Origin: an uncultured Anaerolineales bacterium
GTDB lineage: Bacteria; Chloroflexota; Anaerolineae; Anaerolineales; Villigracilaceae
Direction of reading: 5' to 3'
NCBI GenBank assembly: GCA_937960595.1
Contig: CALGPL010000085.1
Coordinates: forward strand, 1 to 37,126
Length of the DNA: 37,126 nucleotides
Part shown: positions 17,501 through 23,948 of the stretch, piece by piece
Layout: each line of letters starts with the position of its first letter
Position numbering within the stretch: position 1 is the first letter of the stretch
Notes under the pieces: generated by a model
The model's input: the letters and a program-made list of their open reading frames with translations, nothing else
Database searches by the model: none
What the model was told of the DNA's origin: nothing
Translations under genes and position numbers: made by a program

Positions 17501-19018
17501 CAGGGCAGCATCTTGATGGTGAATCCCGAGGACAACACCATCCAATACCGCGCCGGTTACGGCTATGTCACGCCGGTCATGACGGAGGGTGCCCGCCCCA
17601 CCCCGCTCAAGGTCGGCGAAGGGCTGGCCGGCTGGGTGATCAAGAACCGCCAGAGCGTTTTGCTCGACGATGTCCGCAAGGACAAACGCTGGGTCAAATT
17701 GCCCTCGAATGCGCCGATGCATCGCAGCGTCATCGCCGCGCCGTTGACGGTGGGCGAGGAAGTCATCGGCGCCATCATGGTCTTCCACCGCCAGGTGGGG
17801 TACTTCAACCCGGAACACATGAACCTGGTCCAGGCGATTGGCTCCCAGGTGGCAGTGGCGATCAACAATGCCCACCTGTACGAACTGATTCGCGACCAGG
17901 CCGAGCGCCTGGGCAGCATGCTGCGCAGCCAGCAAGTCGAGGCCAGCCGCCAGCAGGCCATCCTGGAGGCGGTCGCCGACGGCGTGCTGGTCACCGACGC
18001 GGATAACAAGATCACCTTTGTCAACTCCTCCACCGAGCGGATCCTGGGCCTTTCGGCCGAGCAGGTGCGCGGGCAGCCGCTCGAGAATTTCGTCGGCCTG
18101 TTCGGCAAGGCGGCCCAGACCTGGATGCAGACCATCCATGACTGGTCGGAAAACCCCGCCTCTCACCAGCCCGGCGACACCTACGCCGAGCAATTGACCA
18201 TCGAGAATGGACGGGTGGTGCTGGTCCACCTGGCGCCGGTCATCTGGCGCAACGAATTCCTGGGCACCGTCTCCATCTTCCGCGATATTACCCACGAGGT
18301 CGAGGTGGACCGGCTCAAGTCCGAGTTCGTCGCCACGGTCAGCCACGAACTGCGCACGCCCATGACCTCCATCAAGGGTTACGTAGACATCCTCCTGATG
18401 GGCGCGGCCGGCGCCTTGAACGAGACCCAGACCCATTTCCTGGACATCGTCCGCGCCAACACCGACCGCCTGAGCGTCCTGGTCAACGACCTGCTCGACA
18501 TTTCGCGCATCGAAGCCGGGCGGGTGACGCTGGTCATCGAGCCGCTCGACCTGCGCGAGATTGCCGAAGAAATCGTTGCCGACATCCTGCGCCGCTCGCA
18601 GGAGGAAAATCGGCCGATGGGCCTGAGCATTGACGCCGCGCCGACCCTGCCGAAGGTGAGCGGCGACCGCGAGCGTGTCCGTCAGATTCTGGGCAATCTG
18701 GTGGACAATGCCTACCACTACACCCCGGCCAACGGTCAGATTCACATCTACATCCATCAGGAAGGCCGCGAAGTTCAGGTGGATGTGCAGGACAACGGCA
18801 TTGGCATCGATCTTGCCGATCAGGAACGCGTCTTTGACCGCTTTTACCGCGGCGAACATCCGATGGTGCTGGAGACGCCTGGAACGGGGCTGGGCCTTTC
18901 CATCGTGCAACAACTGGTCGAAATGCACCATGGCCGCATTTGGATGACCAGCAAAGGCATTCCGGGCGAGGGGAGTACCTTCTCGTTTACTTTGCCTGTC
19001 TACGAGCCTGAGGAGTGA
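11582..19018 (+). CDS. Giant multi-GAF (about 11) PAS sensor histidine kinase
   Basis: A 2478-residue protein. One N-terminal membrane segment (about 6-28) is followed by a PAS-like region (55-140) and about eleven GAF domains with starts near residues 158, 330, 506, 682, 849, 1077, 1239, 1420, 1591, 1756 and 1943; most end with the (A/V)AL.NA.L-type helix. A coiled coil joins GAF10 to GAF11. Then come a PAS domain (about 2126-2235, ILEAVADGVLVTD), the HisKA domain with phospho-acceptor His2255 (VSHELRTPMTS), and the HATPase domain with the N box (LVDNAYHY, about 2372), G1 (DNGIGID) and G2 (GTGLGLSI). It should autophosphorylate and pass phosphate to the receivers encoded on both sides. GAF ligands cannot be predicted. 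Its start has no strong ribosome-binding site. Confidence 0.95.
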   Translation: MFAGQSVLLGIGLLLTGFAFFFLVWGLSHFIPRLRTAAPRSAVSSPPGQAGHDHATLLVQAGGRVGYMNSIAQQYFNLREGELPNLELLARRIRPSEDFLKLCAAEGQARFSINGRPVEGISYRVPGSPPAFLVCLTRPDTAATLAPEAREVSASALKILTEFSQNLAVSQGLTATVQTLLENIQRLVPADILEVGLWNAADEKMTFYRFTAGPRVAAYLEKSLPRSPEGYVAALVGRRRVLFIPDTHEYADIPYQEAREQMPVRSYIGLPLTLQEELVGTLSVGLSSANAFSYEDLEILQLVAGQAAVALRNAQLLENEQRRAAELSGLANLAQAVGATRDPRDLFARLVQSIAPLLDVQVLGFLLYNESRRSLDAQVPFIGTPAQFVDLYRLPVPPGSMIEEHLLSREALVTQNAQEDELWREMGFQDFARAASWRDVALIPLVSAGRSLGFLQVANHRVRENAFSSDEMRLLNIIANQTAPIIDNAALVQQARQRAQRAEALRRIASLTSSSATADEMLRYTVQELARLVQADMGAVFLLNEAQGVSRLHTDSLFGVSIETMEPFSRIYVDDPQFHFTVTGSQRSFISSNLSADQRLLTVYRPLADHFKMESVIIVPLVVRERSLGEMVLASKKADFFNNYDLQVVSTAAGQLAAALEGASLSSQTDESLRRRVDQLTAMTRIGRELNTTLDWQYLLQVVYDESLRTTRADCGTILLFDMSASPEEARRVVFHLGDEPGEALTALEQEVLEGGEPIVVDDFSQSTYPPGHEGVLSALVAPIAYQGKTVGLIHLHAFESRRFDQTAVDIIMTLAVQAAIALGNAQRYQEQIARNELLNRRAETLAKLFETTREIGLDRPLEESLEALAYGIQEATPFQVVLISTVDPETGMQRRVAGVGMPLETLNMMKARQQPYAALEQMLRPEFKVGEGYLIPHDRRPLLTGDVQIVTIMREQIAQAPNAWHPEDVLFYPLKNDEGVTIGVISLDAPRDGLRPTRNTLETIEIFAAQAALLIQSVHSLNTYKNQVETLSTSLERQQQLLTISQTHLPVMLHKDLEQMIAIRNLERRSRRIRAGLEITETINRQVDGPSALQALGREILTRLEMQISIVAENTPEGARLLHVLGNIPRGTSPEALFGQRNPLRYSLQTGEMLLVMNLEEDDTWRDAPLLSSLHAKGFICLPILIDEKPVAGVLAISLEPMPALTDEDRQVYSQIARQVSIILQNISLLTETRRRLREVNLLLDFSRQLSGLDPHGILKSLLDSALRVVSAAHAGAVLVWNEQEGVLVPGVAANYANIDSLMQISFRSGEALPGQVFAARKPRRVEEVNFARDYNLGAENLLLYREATGGRLPVSSLLVPIQTGERTLGLLMLDNFNTPAAFSADDENLLQSLTQQVALSLENVRLVQASQERAGQLQALTDVSAKMAASLQSSELITGLLDQLKTVLPYDTGILWLRQGKNMVVAAARGFPDDEERLGLEVAVEDSALLTEMITTSQGIVVGDVRADPRFPALVEAERLSWLGVPLVSKGEVIGVLALEKAEPHFYTVEYTQLATTFASQAAVALENARLYEESLRRAAELDQRSQRLALLNRLSSELSGSLSEDQILRLTAEELRQAVSAKRVSVVTFGRGGEAVLQAVVPEPARFRPRALPAAPIFERLRDSLGVFSTDNVAGEPDLELLAEMLKGTRSLLILPLVSGTSLRALMFVHMGEAYRFTPTEIELGRTIGNQAAIALESARLYQDTVSRAEQLATINRASYEIALSLDPEEIYAAIHRAASQMMEAESFVIALLDEQANEIDGVYLMDPKGRAPNVRLPYGQGLSGRIISSGEPLLIADVAAVKNFEGRTYGQGQPRSIVAVPIILGGKVIGMLSAQSYKPNVYTEDDQQILSTLANQAAVAIQNGRLFAETRRLAEELERRVIERTAELAREQRNTETLLRILTEVSASLDLDRALNRTLALLNDAIGAEQGSILMVNPEDNTIQYRAGYGYVTPVMTEGARPTPLKVGEGLAGWVIKNRQSVLLDDVRKDKRWVKLPSNAPMHRSVIAAPLTVGEEVIGAIMVFHRQVGYFNPEHMNLVQAIGSQVAVAINNAHLYELIRDQAERLGSMLRSQQVEASRQQAILEAVADGVLVTDADNKITFVNSSTERILGLSAEQVRGQPLENFVGLFGKAAQTWMQTIHDWSENPASHQPGDTYAEQLTIENGRVVLVHLAPVIWRNEFLGTVSIFRDITHEVEVDRLKSEFVATVSHELRTPMTSIKGYVDILLMGAAGALNETQTHFLDIVRANTDRLSVLVNDLLDISRIEAGRVTLVIEPLDLREIAEEIVADILRRSQEENRPMGLSIDAAPTLPKVSGDRERVRQILGNLVDNAYHYTPANGQIHIYIHQEGREVQVDVQDNGIGIDLADQERVFDRFYRGEHPMVLETPGTGLGLSIVQQLVEMHHGRIWMTSKGIPGEGSTFSFTLPVYEPEE

Positions 19019-19022
19019 CGCC

Positions 19023-19397
19023 ATGACCAAGATCTTGATAGCAGAGGACGAACGCGATATCCGAGATCTCATTACCTTTACGTTGCGCTTTGCCGGCTAC
19101 GAGGTGGTGGCTGCCAGCAACGGCGAGGAGGCCGTGACGCTGGCCCAGCAAGAAAAGCCGGATTTGATCCTCATGGATGTGCGCATGCCGCGCATGACCG
19201 GCTACGAAGCCTGCGCGGCCATCAAGTCCGATCCGGCGCTGGCAGATATCCCGGTGATGTTCCTCTCGGCCAAGGGGCAGGAATCCGAAATCCAGGCAGG
19301 CCTTTCCGCCGGCGCGGCCGAATACCTGCTCAAACCGTTTGCCCCCGACCAACTGACCGCCCGGATTCAGACCGTCTTGGCCCAGCAGAAAAAGTAA
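19023..19397 (+). CDS. Single-domain CheY-like response regulator
   Basis: A 124-residue receiver domain alone. The acidic cluster EDE is at 8-10, the phospho-acceptor Asp52 in LILMDVRMPRMTG, Ser in MFLSAKG and the conserved Lys in LLKPFAPDQ. There is no output domain, so it would act by protein contact or as a phosphate relay. GAGGAG lies in the last codons of the kinase gene, 7 bases before this ATG, so translation is probably coupled. The partner is most likely the giant kinase. Confidence 0.95.
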   Translation: MTKILIAEDERDIRDLITFTLRFAGYEVVAASNGEEAVTLAQQEKPDLILMDVRMPRMTGYEACAAIKSDPALADIPVMFLSAKGQESEIQAGLSAGAAEYLLKPFAPDQLTARIQTVLAQQKK

Positions 19398-19424
19398 ACG
19401 CAGGATCGAAGAGCCGACCGACAG

Positions 19425-20216
19425 ATGAGTGCGATACTGATCGACGAAAGGATTGTGCATTACGAGGTGCTTGGGCGCGGCCGCCCGATCATCTTCCTGC
19501 ACGGCTGGGTGGGTTCCTGGCGCTATTGGGTCCCCGCCATGCAGACCGCCGCCATGTCTTTTCGCGCCTACGCGCTCGATCTGTGGGGCTTCGGCGACAC
19601 GGCCAAGGACGCTTCCTGCTACAGCCTCGAAAAACAAACCGCTCTGCTCGAGCGCTTCATGCAGGAAATGGGCATCGGCAAGGTGGCGCTCGTCGGTCAC
19701 GGCCTGGGCGCCTTGGTCAGCATCCTCTTCGCCCGCCGCGCCCCCGAACTGGTGGACCGTCTGATGGCCGTTAGCGTCCCGTTCGAGATCGGCGCCGTCA
19801 ACGGCCGCCTGCGCTCGCCCGCCTCCCCCGCCGACCTGGCCGATTGGCTGCTGAGCCGCGATCCCCTCACCGAGCCGGCCCGCACCGATGCTCCCAAGGC
19901 CGACCCGGCGGCGATCGTTGCCTCCTTCAACGATCTGGACGGCGCCAGCCTCATGCCGCTCATGGATATGCTCGCTACCCCCTGTCTCATCGTTCATGGC
20001 CAGAACGATCCGGCTGTGCAAACCCCCTCCTATGAACGCATCATCGCCATGCCCGAACGCATCCATCAAATCATCCTCGAAGAGTCGGGCCATTTTCCTA
20101 TGATTGACGAAAGTGCCAAATTCAACCGTCTCCTGACCGATTTCCTGGCCCTGATTTCCGGCGACAGCCCGCGCCAATTGCAACTCAAAGACGAGTGGAA
20201 ACGCCGCGTGCGTTGA
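19425..20216 (+). CDS. Alpha/beta hydrolase paralogue lacking the nucleophilic serine
   Basis: A 263-residue alpha/beta hydrolase-fold protein, paralogous to the product of 6850-7647. The HGWVGS loop (26-31) is retained, but the elbow reads GHGLGA (91-96): Gly93, codon GGC, replaces the serine (AGC) of the paralogue. The acid-loop HGQNDPAV and the histidine of ESGHFPM are conserved. As written it cannot use the Ser-His-Asp mechanism, so it may be a ligand-binding pseudoenzyme (like strigolactone- or gibberellin-type receptors in principle) or act with another mechanism. It closes the signalling operon 27 bases after the receiver gene and is followed by an intrinsic terminator. The overall identity between the paralogues falls after residue ~110. 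Confidence 0.88.
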   Translation: MSAILIDERIVHYEVLGRGRPIIFLHGWVGSWRYWVPAMQTAAMSFRAYALDLWGFGDTAKDASCYSLEKQTALLERFMQEMGIGKVALVGHGLGALVSILFARRAPELVDRLMAVSVPFEIGAVNGRLRSPASPADLADWLLSRDPLTEPARTDAPKADPAAIVASFNDLDGASLMPLMDMLATPCLIVHGQNDPAVQTPSYERIIAMPERIHQIILEESGHFPMIDESAKFNRLLTDFLALISGDSPRQLQLKDEWKRRVR

Positions 20217-20219
20217 CCT

Positions 20220-20238
20220 GCCTGCCGCAGGCTTTTTT
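20220..20238 (+). terminator. Intrinsic terminator of the signalling operon
   Basis: GCCTGC-C-GCAGGC (5-6 bp stem) followed by TTTTTT, 4 bases after the hydrolase stop codon. It ends just before the -35 box of the thiamine operon. Confidence 0.8.
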
Positions 20239-20241
20239 GTC

Positions 20242-20270
20242 TTGACAGCCGCGCTGCCTCGCCGTATACT
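20242..20270 (+). promoter_or_regulatory. Promoter of the TPP-riboswitch thiamine operon
   Basis: TTGACA (20242-20247), a 17-base spacer and TATACT (20265-20270); the -35 is perfect. The transcript should start near 20277, a few bases before the aptamer. Confidence 0.88.
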
Positions 20271-20282
20271 CACTGCAACAAT

Positions 20283-20370
20283 CCAACGGGGAGCCCGTGA
20301 ACGGGCTGAGAGGAAGGTCCAGCCTTCGACCCGCAGAACCTGATCCGGATCATACCGGCGGAGGGATACT
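20283..20370 (+). ncRNA. TPP riboswitch (THI element)
   Basis: The hallmark THI-box blocks are present in order: GGGGAGCC (20288-20295), GGGCTGAGA closing the P3 side (20303-20311), then ACCCGCAGAACCTGATC with the GAACCTGATC core, and the CATACCGGCGGAGGGA 3' strand (20351-20366). It binds thiamine pyrophosphate. A terminator hairpin 15 bases downstream makes this a transcription-attenuation switch, and the downstream genes thiN-thiBPQ are its expected targets. TPP excess would switch the operon off. Confidence 0.96.
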
Positions 20371-20384
20371 CGCTCGATCCATCG

Positions 20385-20413
20385 CCATCCTCCCCGGAGG
20401 ATGGTTTCCTTTT
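20385..20413 (+). terminator. Expression-platform terminator of the TPP riboswitch
   Basis: CCATCCTC pairs with GAGGATGG (20385-20392 with 20397-20404), followed by a T-rich run TTTCCTTTT. CCTCC of the left arm can alternatively pair with GGAGG in the 3' strand of the aptamer, a plausible antiterminator (inference). Confidence 0.85.
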
Positions 20414-20444
20414 CTGCGGCGCTCCCCGCTCGATGGTGGTGAAC

Positions 20445-21113
20445 ATGACTCTGCGTGCCATCCTGTTTGCCAACGGCAGCCTGCCCGACCCCCAGGCTGC
20501 CCGCCGCCTCGTTCGCTCCGGCGACCTGATCCTCGCCGCCGACGGCGGCAGCCGCCACGCCCTCGCCCTCGGCCTGATGCCGGCCGTCGTCATCGGCGAC
20601 CTCGATTCGCTCTCCCCTGCCGACCGCCGCCGGTTGGAATCCGCCGGGGCGCGCCTCATCGTCCACCCGCGCGACAAGGACCAGACCGACCTCGAACTGG
20701 CGCTCGACTTCGCCCTCCGGCAGGGCTGCACGGCGGTCGTCATCCTCGCCGCCCTGGGCGGACGCCTCGACCAGACCCTCGCCAACCTGGCCCTGCTCAC
20801 CGCCCCGCGCTTCGCCGCCCTGGACATCCGTCTCGATGACGGCCTCGAAGAGGCTTTCTTTGTCCGCGGCCGGGGCTGCATCCAGGGCCGCCGCGGCGAC
20901 CTCGTCTCCCTCTTGCCGTGGGGCGGACCGGCCGCCGGCGTGGTGACCGAAGGCCTGCGCTGGCCCTTGCGCGGTGAGACCCTTCGGCCGGAGCAGACGC
21001 GCGGCATCAGCAATGAACTGCTCGCCGAGAGGGCGGCCGTCTCGCTGGAGACTGGCTTGCTGCTGGTCGTTCACCATCGTCAGAACAATTCATCTCGTGG
21101 GAGGTCCACATGA
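20445..21113 (+). CDS. thiN: Thiamine pyrophosphokinase
   Basis: A 222-residue protein converting thiamine and ATP to TPP and AMP. Motifs of the TPK family are present: ILFANGSL at the N-terminus, AADGGSRHAL, the GDLDSL acidic motif, HPRDKDQTDLELAL and AALGGRLDQTLANLALL. The C-terminal beta region includes SLLPWGG and TEGLRWPL. The start at 20445 (after a GGTGGTG site) is preferred to the ATG at 20433, which has no ribosome-binding site. It is the first gene under the TPP riboswitch and overlaps thiB by 4 bases (ATGA). TPP made here is the switch ligand, closing a feedback loop. Confidence 0.92.
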   Translation: MTLRAILFANGSLPDPQAARRLVRSGDLILAADGGSRHALALGLMPAVVIGDLDSLSPADRRRLESAGARLIVHPRDKDQTDLELALDFALRQGCTAVVILAALGGRLDQTLANLALLTAPRFAALDIRLDDGLEEAFFVRGRGCIQGRRGDLVSLLPWGGPAAGVVTEGLRWPLRGETLRPEQTRGISNELLAERAAVSLETGLLLVVHHRQNNSSRGRST

Positions 21114-22153
21114 AACGCTCGTTCCTTCTTGTCCTTCTTACCCTTTGCCTGGCGCTGTTGCCCGCCTGCCGGGCGCAGCCGCCTGCCACGCTGACCGTCA
21201 TGACGCACGATGATTTTGCCATCAGCGAAGAGGTCATCGCCGAGTTCGAGCAGGCGCACCATGCCGAGGTCGTGATTCTGCGCAGCGGCTCGGTCGGCGA
21301 GGCGCTCAACAAAGCCATCCTGACCGCCCAGGCCCCGCTGGCCGACCTCTTCTACGGTGTGGACAACACCTTCCTATCGCGCGCCCTCCAGGCCGGCATC
21401 TTCGAACCCTATGCCTCGCCGCGCCTGGCAGACATCCCCGACGCCTTCGAACTCGACCCCGAACACCGCGCCCTGCCGGTCGACTACGGCGACGTCTGCC
21501 TCAACTACGACATCGCCTGGTTCGAACAGCGCGGCCTGCCGCTCCCGCAGACGCTCGACGACCTGCTCGACCCGGCCTACCGCGGCCTGCTGGTGGTCGA
21601 GAACCCGGCCACCTCTTCCACCGGCCTCTCCTTCCTGCTGGCGACCATCGCCGCCTTCGGCGAGGACGGCTATCTGGACTACTGGGCCGGGCTGCGCGCC
21701 AACGGCCTGGTCGTTGTGGACGACTGGGGCACGGCCTACTACACCAACTTCAGCGGCTCTTCCGGCCGCGGCCCGCAGCCGCTGGTCGTCTCCTATGCTT
21801 CCAGCCCGGCGGCGGAGGTCGTCTATGCCGATCCGCCGGTCGAGACGGCGCCCACCGCGGCTATCACTGCCCCCGGCACCTGCTTCCGGCAGATCGAGTT
21901 CGTCGGCATCCTGCGCGGCACCCCCAACCGGTCGCTGGCCGAGGCCTTTGTCGATTTCATGCTCGATACCCGCTTCCAGGAGGACATGCCGCTCCAGATG
22001 TTCGTCTATCCGGTCAACGAGACGGCTGCCTTGCCGCCCGAGTTCATCCGCTGGGCGCAGACTGCCGAACAGCCGGCCAGCCTCGACCCGGCGCTCATCG
22101 CCGCCCATCGCGAAGACTGGATCGCCGCCTGGGCCGAGGTGGTGCTGCGTTGA
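21110..22153 (+). CDS. thiB: Thiamine ABC transporter, substrate-binding lipoprotein
   Basis: A 347-residue extracellular binding protein of the ThiB/iron-polyamine superfamily. The signal peptide ends in the lipobox LPAC with Cys20, so it should be membrane anchored. Family features include TLTVMTHDDFAISEEVI, FYGVDNTFLSRAL, LPVDYGDVCLNYD, the ENPATSSTGLSFLLATIA hinge segment and WGTAYYTNFSGSSGRGPQPLVVSYASSPAAE, which carries residues known to contact thiamine in ThiB proteins. GGGAGG lies 5 bases before the ATG, which overlaps the thiN stop. It delivers thiamine or its phosphates to ThiPQ. Confidence 0.95.
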   Translation: MKRSFLLVLLTLCLALLPACRAQPPATLTVMTHDDFAISEEVIAEFEQAHHAEVVILRSGSVGEALNKAILTAQAPLADLFYGVDNTFLSRALQAGIFEPYASPRLADIPDAFELDPEHRALPVDYGDVCLNYDIAWFEQRGLPLPQTLDDLLDPAYRGLLVVENPATSSTGLSFLLATIAAFGEDGYLDYWAGLRANGLVVVDDWGTAYYTNFSGSSGRGPQPLVVSYASSPAAEVVYADPPVETAPTAAITAPGTCFRQIEFVGILRGTPNRSLAEAFVDFMLDTRFQEDMPLQMFVYPVNETAALPPEFIRWAQTAEQPASLDPALIAAHREDWIAAWAEVVLR

Positions 22154-23874
22154 GGCCCGGCAAGACACAAGCGGCGAATCTGGCGATTCGGCGGGCGGCG
22201 CGCCGAATCGCCGATTTGCCGTTTCGCAGGATGGCTCTCTGGCTCCCGGCCTCGCTCTTCCTGGCGGTTTTCTTTTTCCACCCCCTTAGCCGCATCCTGA
22301 CCCTGAGCCTGAACCCGGCCGCCCTGACCTCGGCCGGGCTGGAGCGGGCGGCCTCAGTGTTTGCTTTCACCCTCTTGCAGGCAGTCCTTTCCACGATCCT
22401 GACCCTCCTGCTCGGCTTGCCGGCCGCCTGGCTGTTTGCCCGCTACGATTTTGCCGCCCGGCCCCTGCTGCGCGTCCTGACTGCCATTCCTTTCATGCTG
22501 CCGACGGTGGTCGTTGCCGCCGGCTTCAACGCCTGGCTGGGCGGGCGCGGCTGGCTCAACCTTTTGTTGATGGACACCTTCGGGCTGGAAACACCGCCGA
22601 TCCGATTCGTCGGCACCCTGAGCGCCATCCTGCTTGCCCACGTCTTCTATAACACCACCATCGTCGTCCGCCTGGTCGGCAACGCCCTGACGCACCTGGA
22701 TCCGCGGCTGGAGCAGGCTGCCTGCACGCTGGGAGCGGGGCCGCGGCGGGTCTTCACGGCAGTCACCCTGCCGCTGCTGCGTCCGTCCTTGCTGGCAGCC
22801 GCCCTGCTCGTCTTCCTGTTCGATTTCACCAGTTTTGGAGTCATTTTGCTCCTGGGCGGGGCGCGGTTTGCCACCCTGGAAGTCGAAATCTATCTGCAGA
22901 CCATCCAGTACTTCAACCTGCCGCTGGCAGCCTGGCTGGCGTTGATCCAGTTGCTGTGCACCCTGGCCTTTTCGGCCCTCTACAGCCGGCTGGTGACGCG
23001 CCTGACCGCGCCGGTCGGCCCGCGCCCGGCAGCCGCCAACCTGCGCCGTCCGCGCACCCTGCGCCAGCGACTCTTTGTCGCCGCACTTTCCGGCTTGCTC
23101 TTGCTCCTCTTCGCCTTGCCCCTCCTCTCTCTGCCGGTCCGCTCGCTGACCCGCTTGGAGGCGGACCTCGGCCAACGCGGCCAGGTCCGCTACGGCCTGA
23201 CCGGCGATTACTACGCCGAATTGTTCGTCAACCGCAGCGGGTCGTTGTTCTATGTGCCTCCCTTCCGGGCGCTGTTCAATTCCCTGGCCTATGCCGGCCT
23301 GACGGTGATTCTCTCGCTGAGCCTGGGCTTCCCGGTCGCCTCGGCGCTGGCCCGCCCTGGTCGCCTGGAGCGCCTGCTTGACCCCCTGCTGATGCTCCCG
23401 CTGGGCGCCTCGGCGGTGACCCTCGGCCTGGGATTCATCGTCTCCTTTGGCCGCTGGCTGGCCTCGCCGTTGTTCGTCCCCCTGGCCCACACCCTGATCG
23501 CTCTGCCGTTCGTCATCCGCAGCCTGCAGCCGGCCCTGGCCTCCATCCCCGACCGGCTGCGCCAGGCGGCCGCTTCGCTGGGCGCCTCTCCCGCTCGCGT
23601 CTGGCAGACGGTGGACTGGCCGATCGTGCGCCGGGCGGCGCTGGCCGCGGCGGTCTTCGCGTTCACCGTCTCGCTGGGCGAATTTGGGGCAGCGGCTCTT
23701 CTGGCCCGGCCCGAATTTCCGACCCTGCCGACCGCCATCTATCGCTTCCTCTCGCAGCCTGGCGGCATGAACTACGGCCAGGCAATGGCCATGGCCACCC
23801 TGCTCATGCTCGTCACCGGCGCGGGCATCCTGGCCATCGAGAAATTGCGCTTGCCCGGCGCGGGTGAATTCTGA
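22150..23874 (+). CDS. thiP: Thiamine ABC transporter, permease (two fused BPD_transp_1 domains)
   Basis: A 574-residue polytopic permease. It holds two tandem permease domains, each with an EAA loop: EQAACTLGAGPRRVF near the middle of the first half and RQAAASLGASPARVW in the second, which contact the ATPase. About twelve membrane segments are visible. The apparent TTG start overlaps the thiB stop (TTGA). An alternative ATG at 22231 (MALWLPAS) would remove a basic 27-residue N-terminal stretch that is partly encoded by a 31-bp palindrome, but it lacks a spaced ribosome-binding site. The length slightly exceeds that of typical ThiP. It is followed by a 74-base gap before thiQ. Confidence 0.92.
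   Translation: MRPGKTQAANLAIRRAARRIADLPFRRMALWLPASLFLAVFFFHPLSRILTLSLNPAALTSAGLERAASVFAFTLLQAVLSTILTLLLGLPAAWLFARYDFAARPLLRVLTAIPFMLPTVVVAAGFNAWLGGRGWLNLLLMDTFGLETPPIRFVGTLSAILLAHVFYNTTIVVRLVGNALTHLDPRLEQAACTLGAGPRRVFTAVTLPLLRPSLLAAALLVFLFDFTSFGVILLLGGARFATLEVEIYLQTIQYFNLPLAAWLALIQLLCTLAFSALYSRLVTRLTAPVGPRPAAANLRRPRTLRQRLFVAALSGLLLLLFALPLLSLPVRSLTRLEADLGQRGQVRYGLTGDYYAELFVNRSGSLFYVPPFRALFNSLAYAGLTVILSLSLGFPVASALARPGRLERLLDPLLMLPLGASAVTLGLGFIVSFGRWLASPLFVPLAHTLIALPFVIRSLQPALASIPDRLRQAAASLGASPARVWQTVDWPIVRRAALAAAVFAFTVSLGEFGAAALLARPEFPTLPTAIYRFLSQPGGMNYGQAMAMATLLMLVTGAGILAIEKLRLPGAGEF
22182..22212 (+). repeat. Strong 12-bp stem-loop at the thiB-thiP junction
   Basis: Perfect 12-base inverted arms (GGCGATTCGGCG at 22182-22193 and its complement at 22201-22212) with a 7-base loop, starting 29 bases after the thiB stop. 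It has no T-tract. Position and structure recall REP elements that protect upstream binding-protein mRNA in transporter operons. Confidence 0.7.
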
Positions 23875-23948
23875 GAGGCTGAACTTGGCGCCAGGAAGAT
23901 TTCCCTCGGACGTTTTCTCTTCTGCTCCCGGACCGAATCGAGGCGTTT

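Noticed and set aside
12983-19072. A 2029-codon open frame on the minus strand opposite the histidine kinase gene
   Set aside because: It is a shadow of the GC-rich kinase gene. The kinase frame has clear GAF, PAS, HisKA and HATPase motifs, while the reverse frame shows none and is rich in Gly/Asp/His typical of such artefacts.
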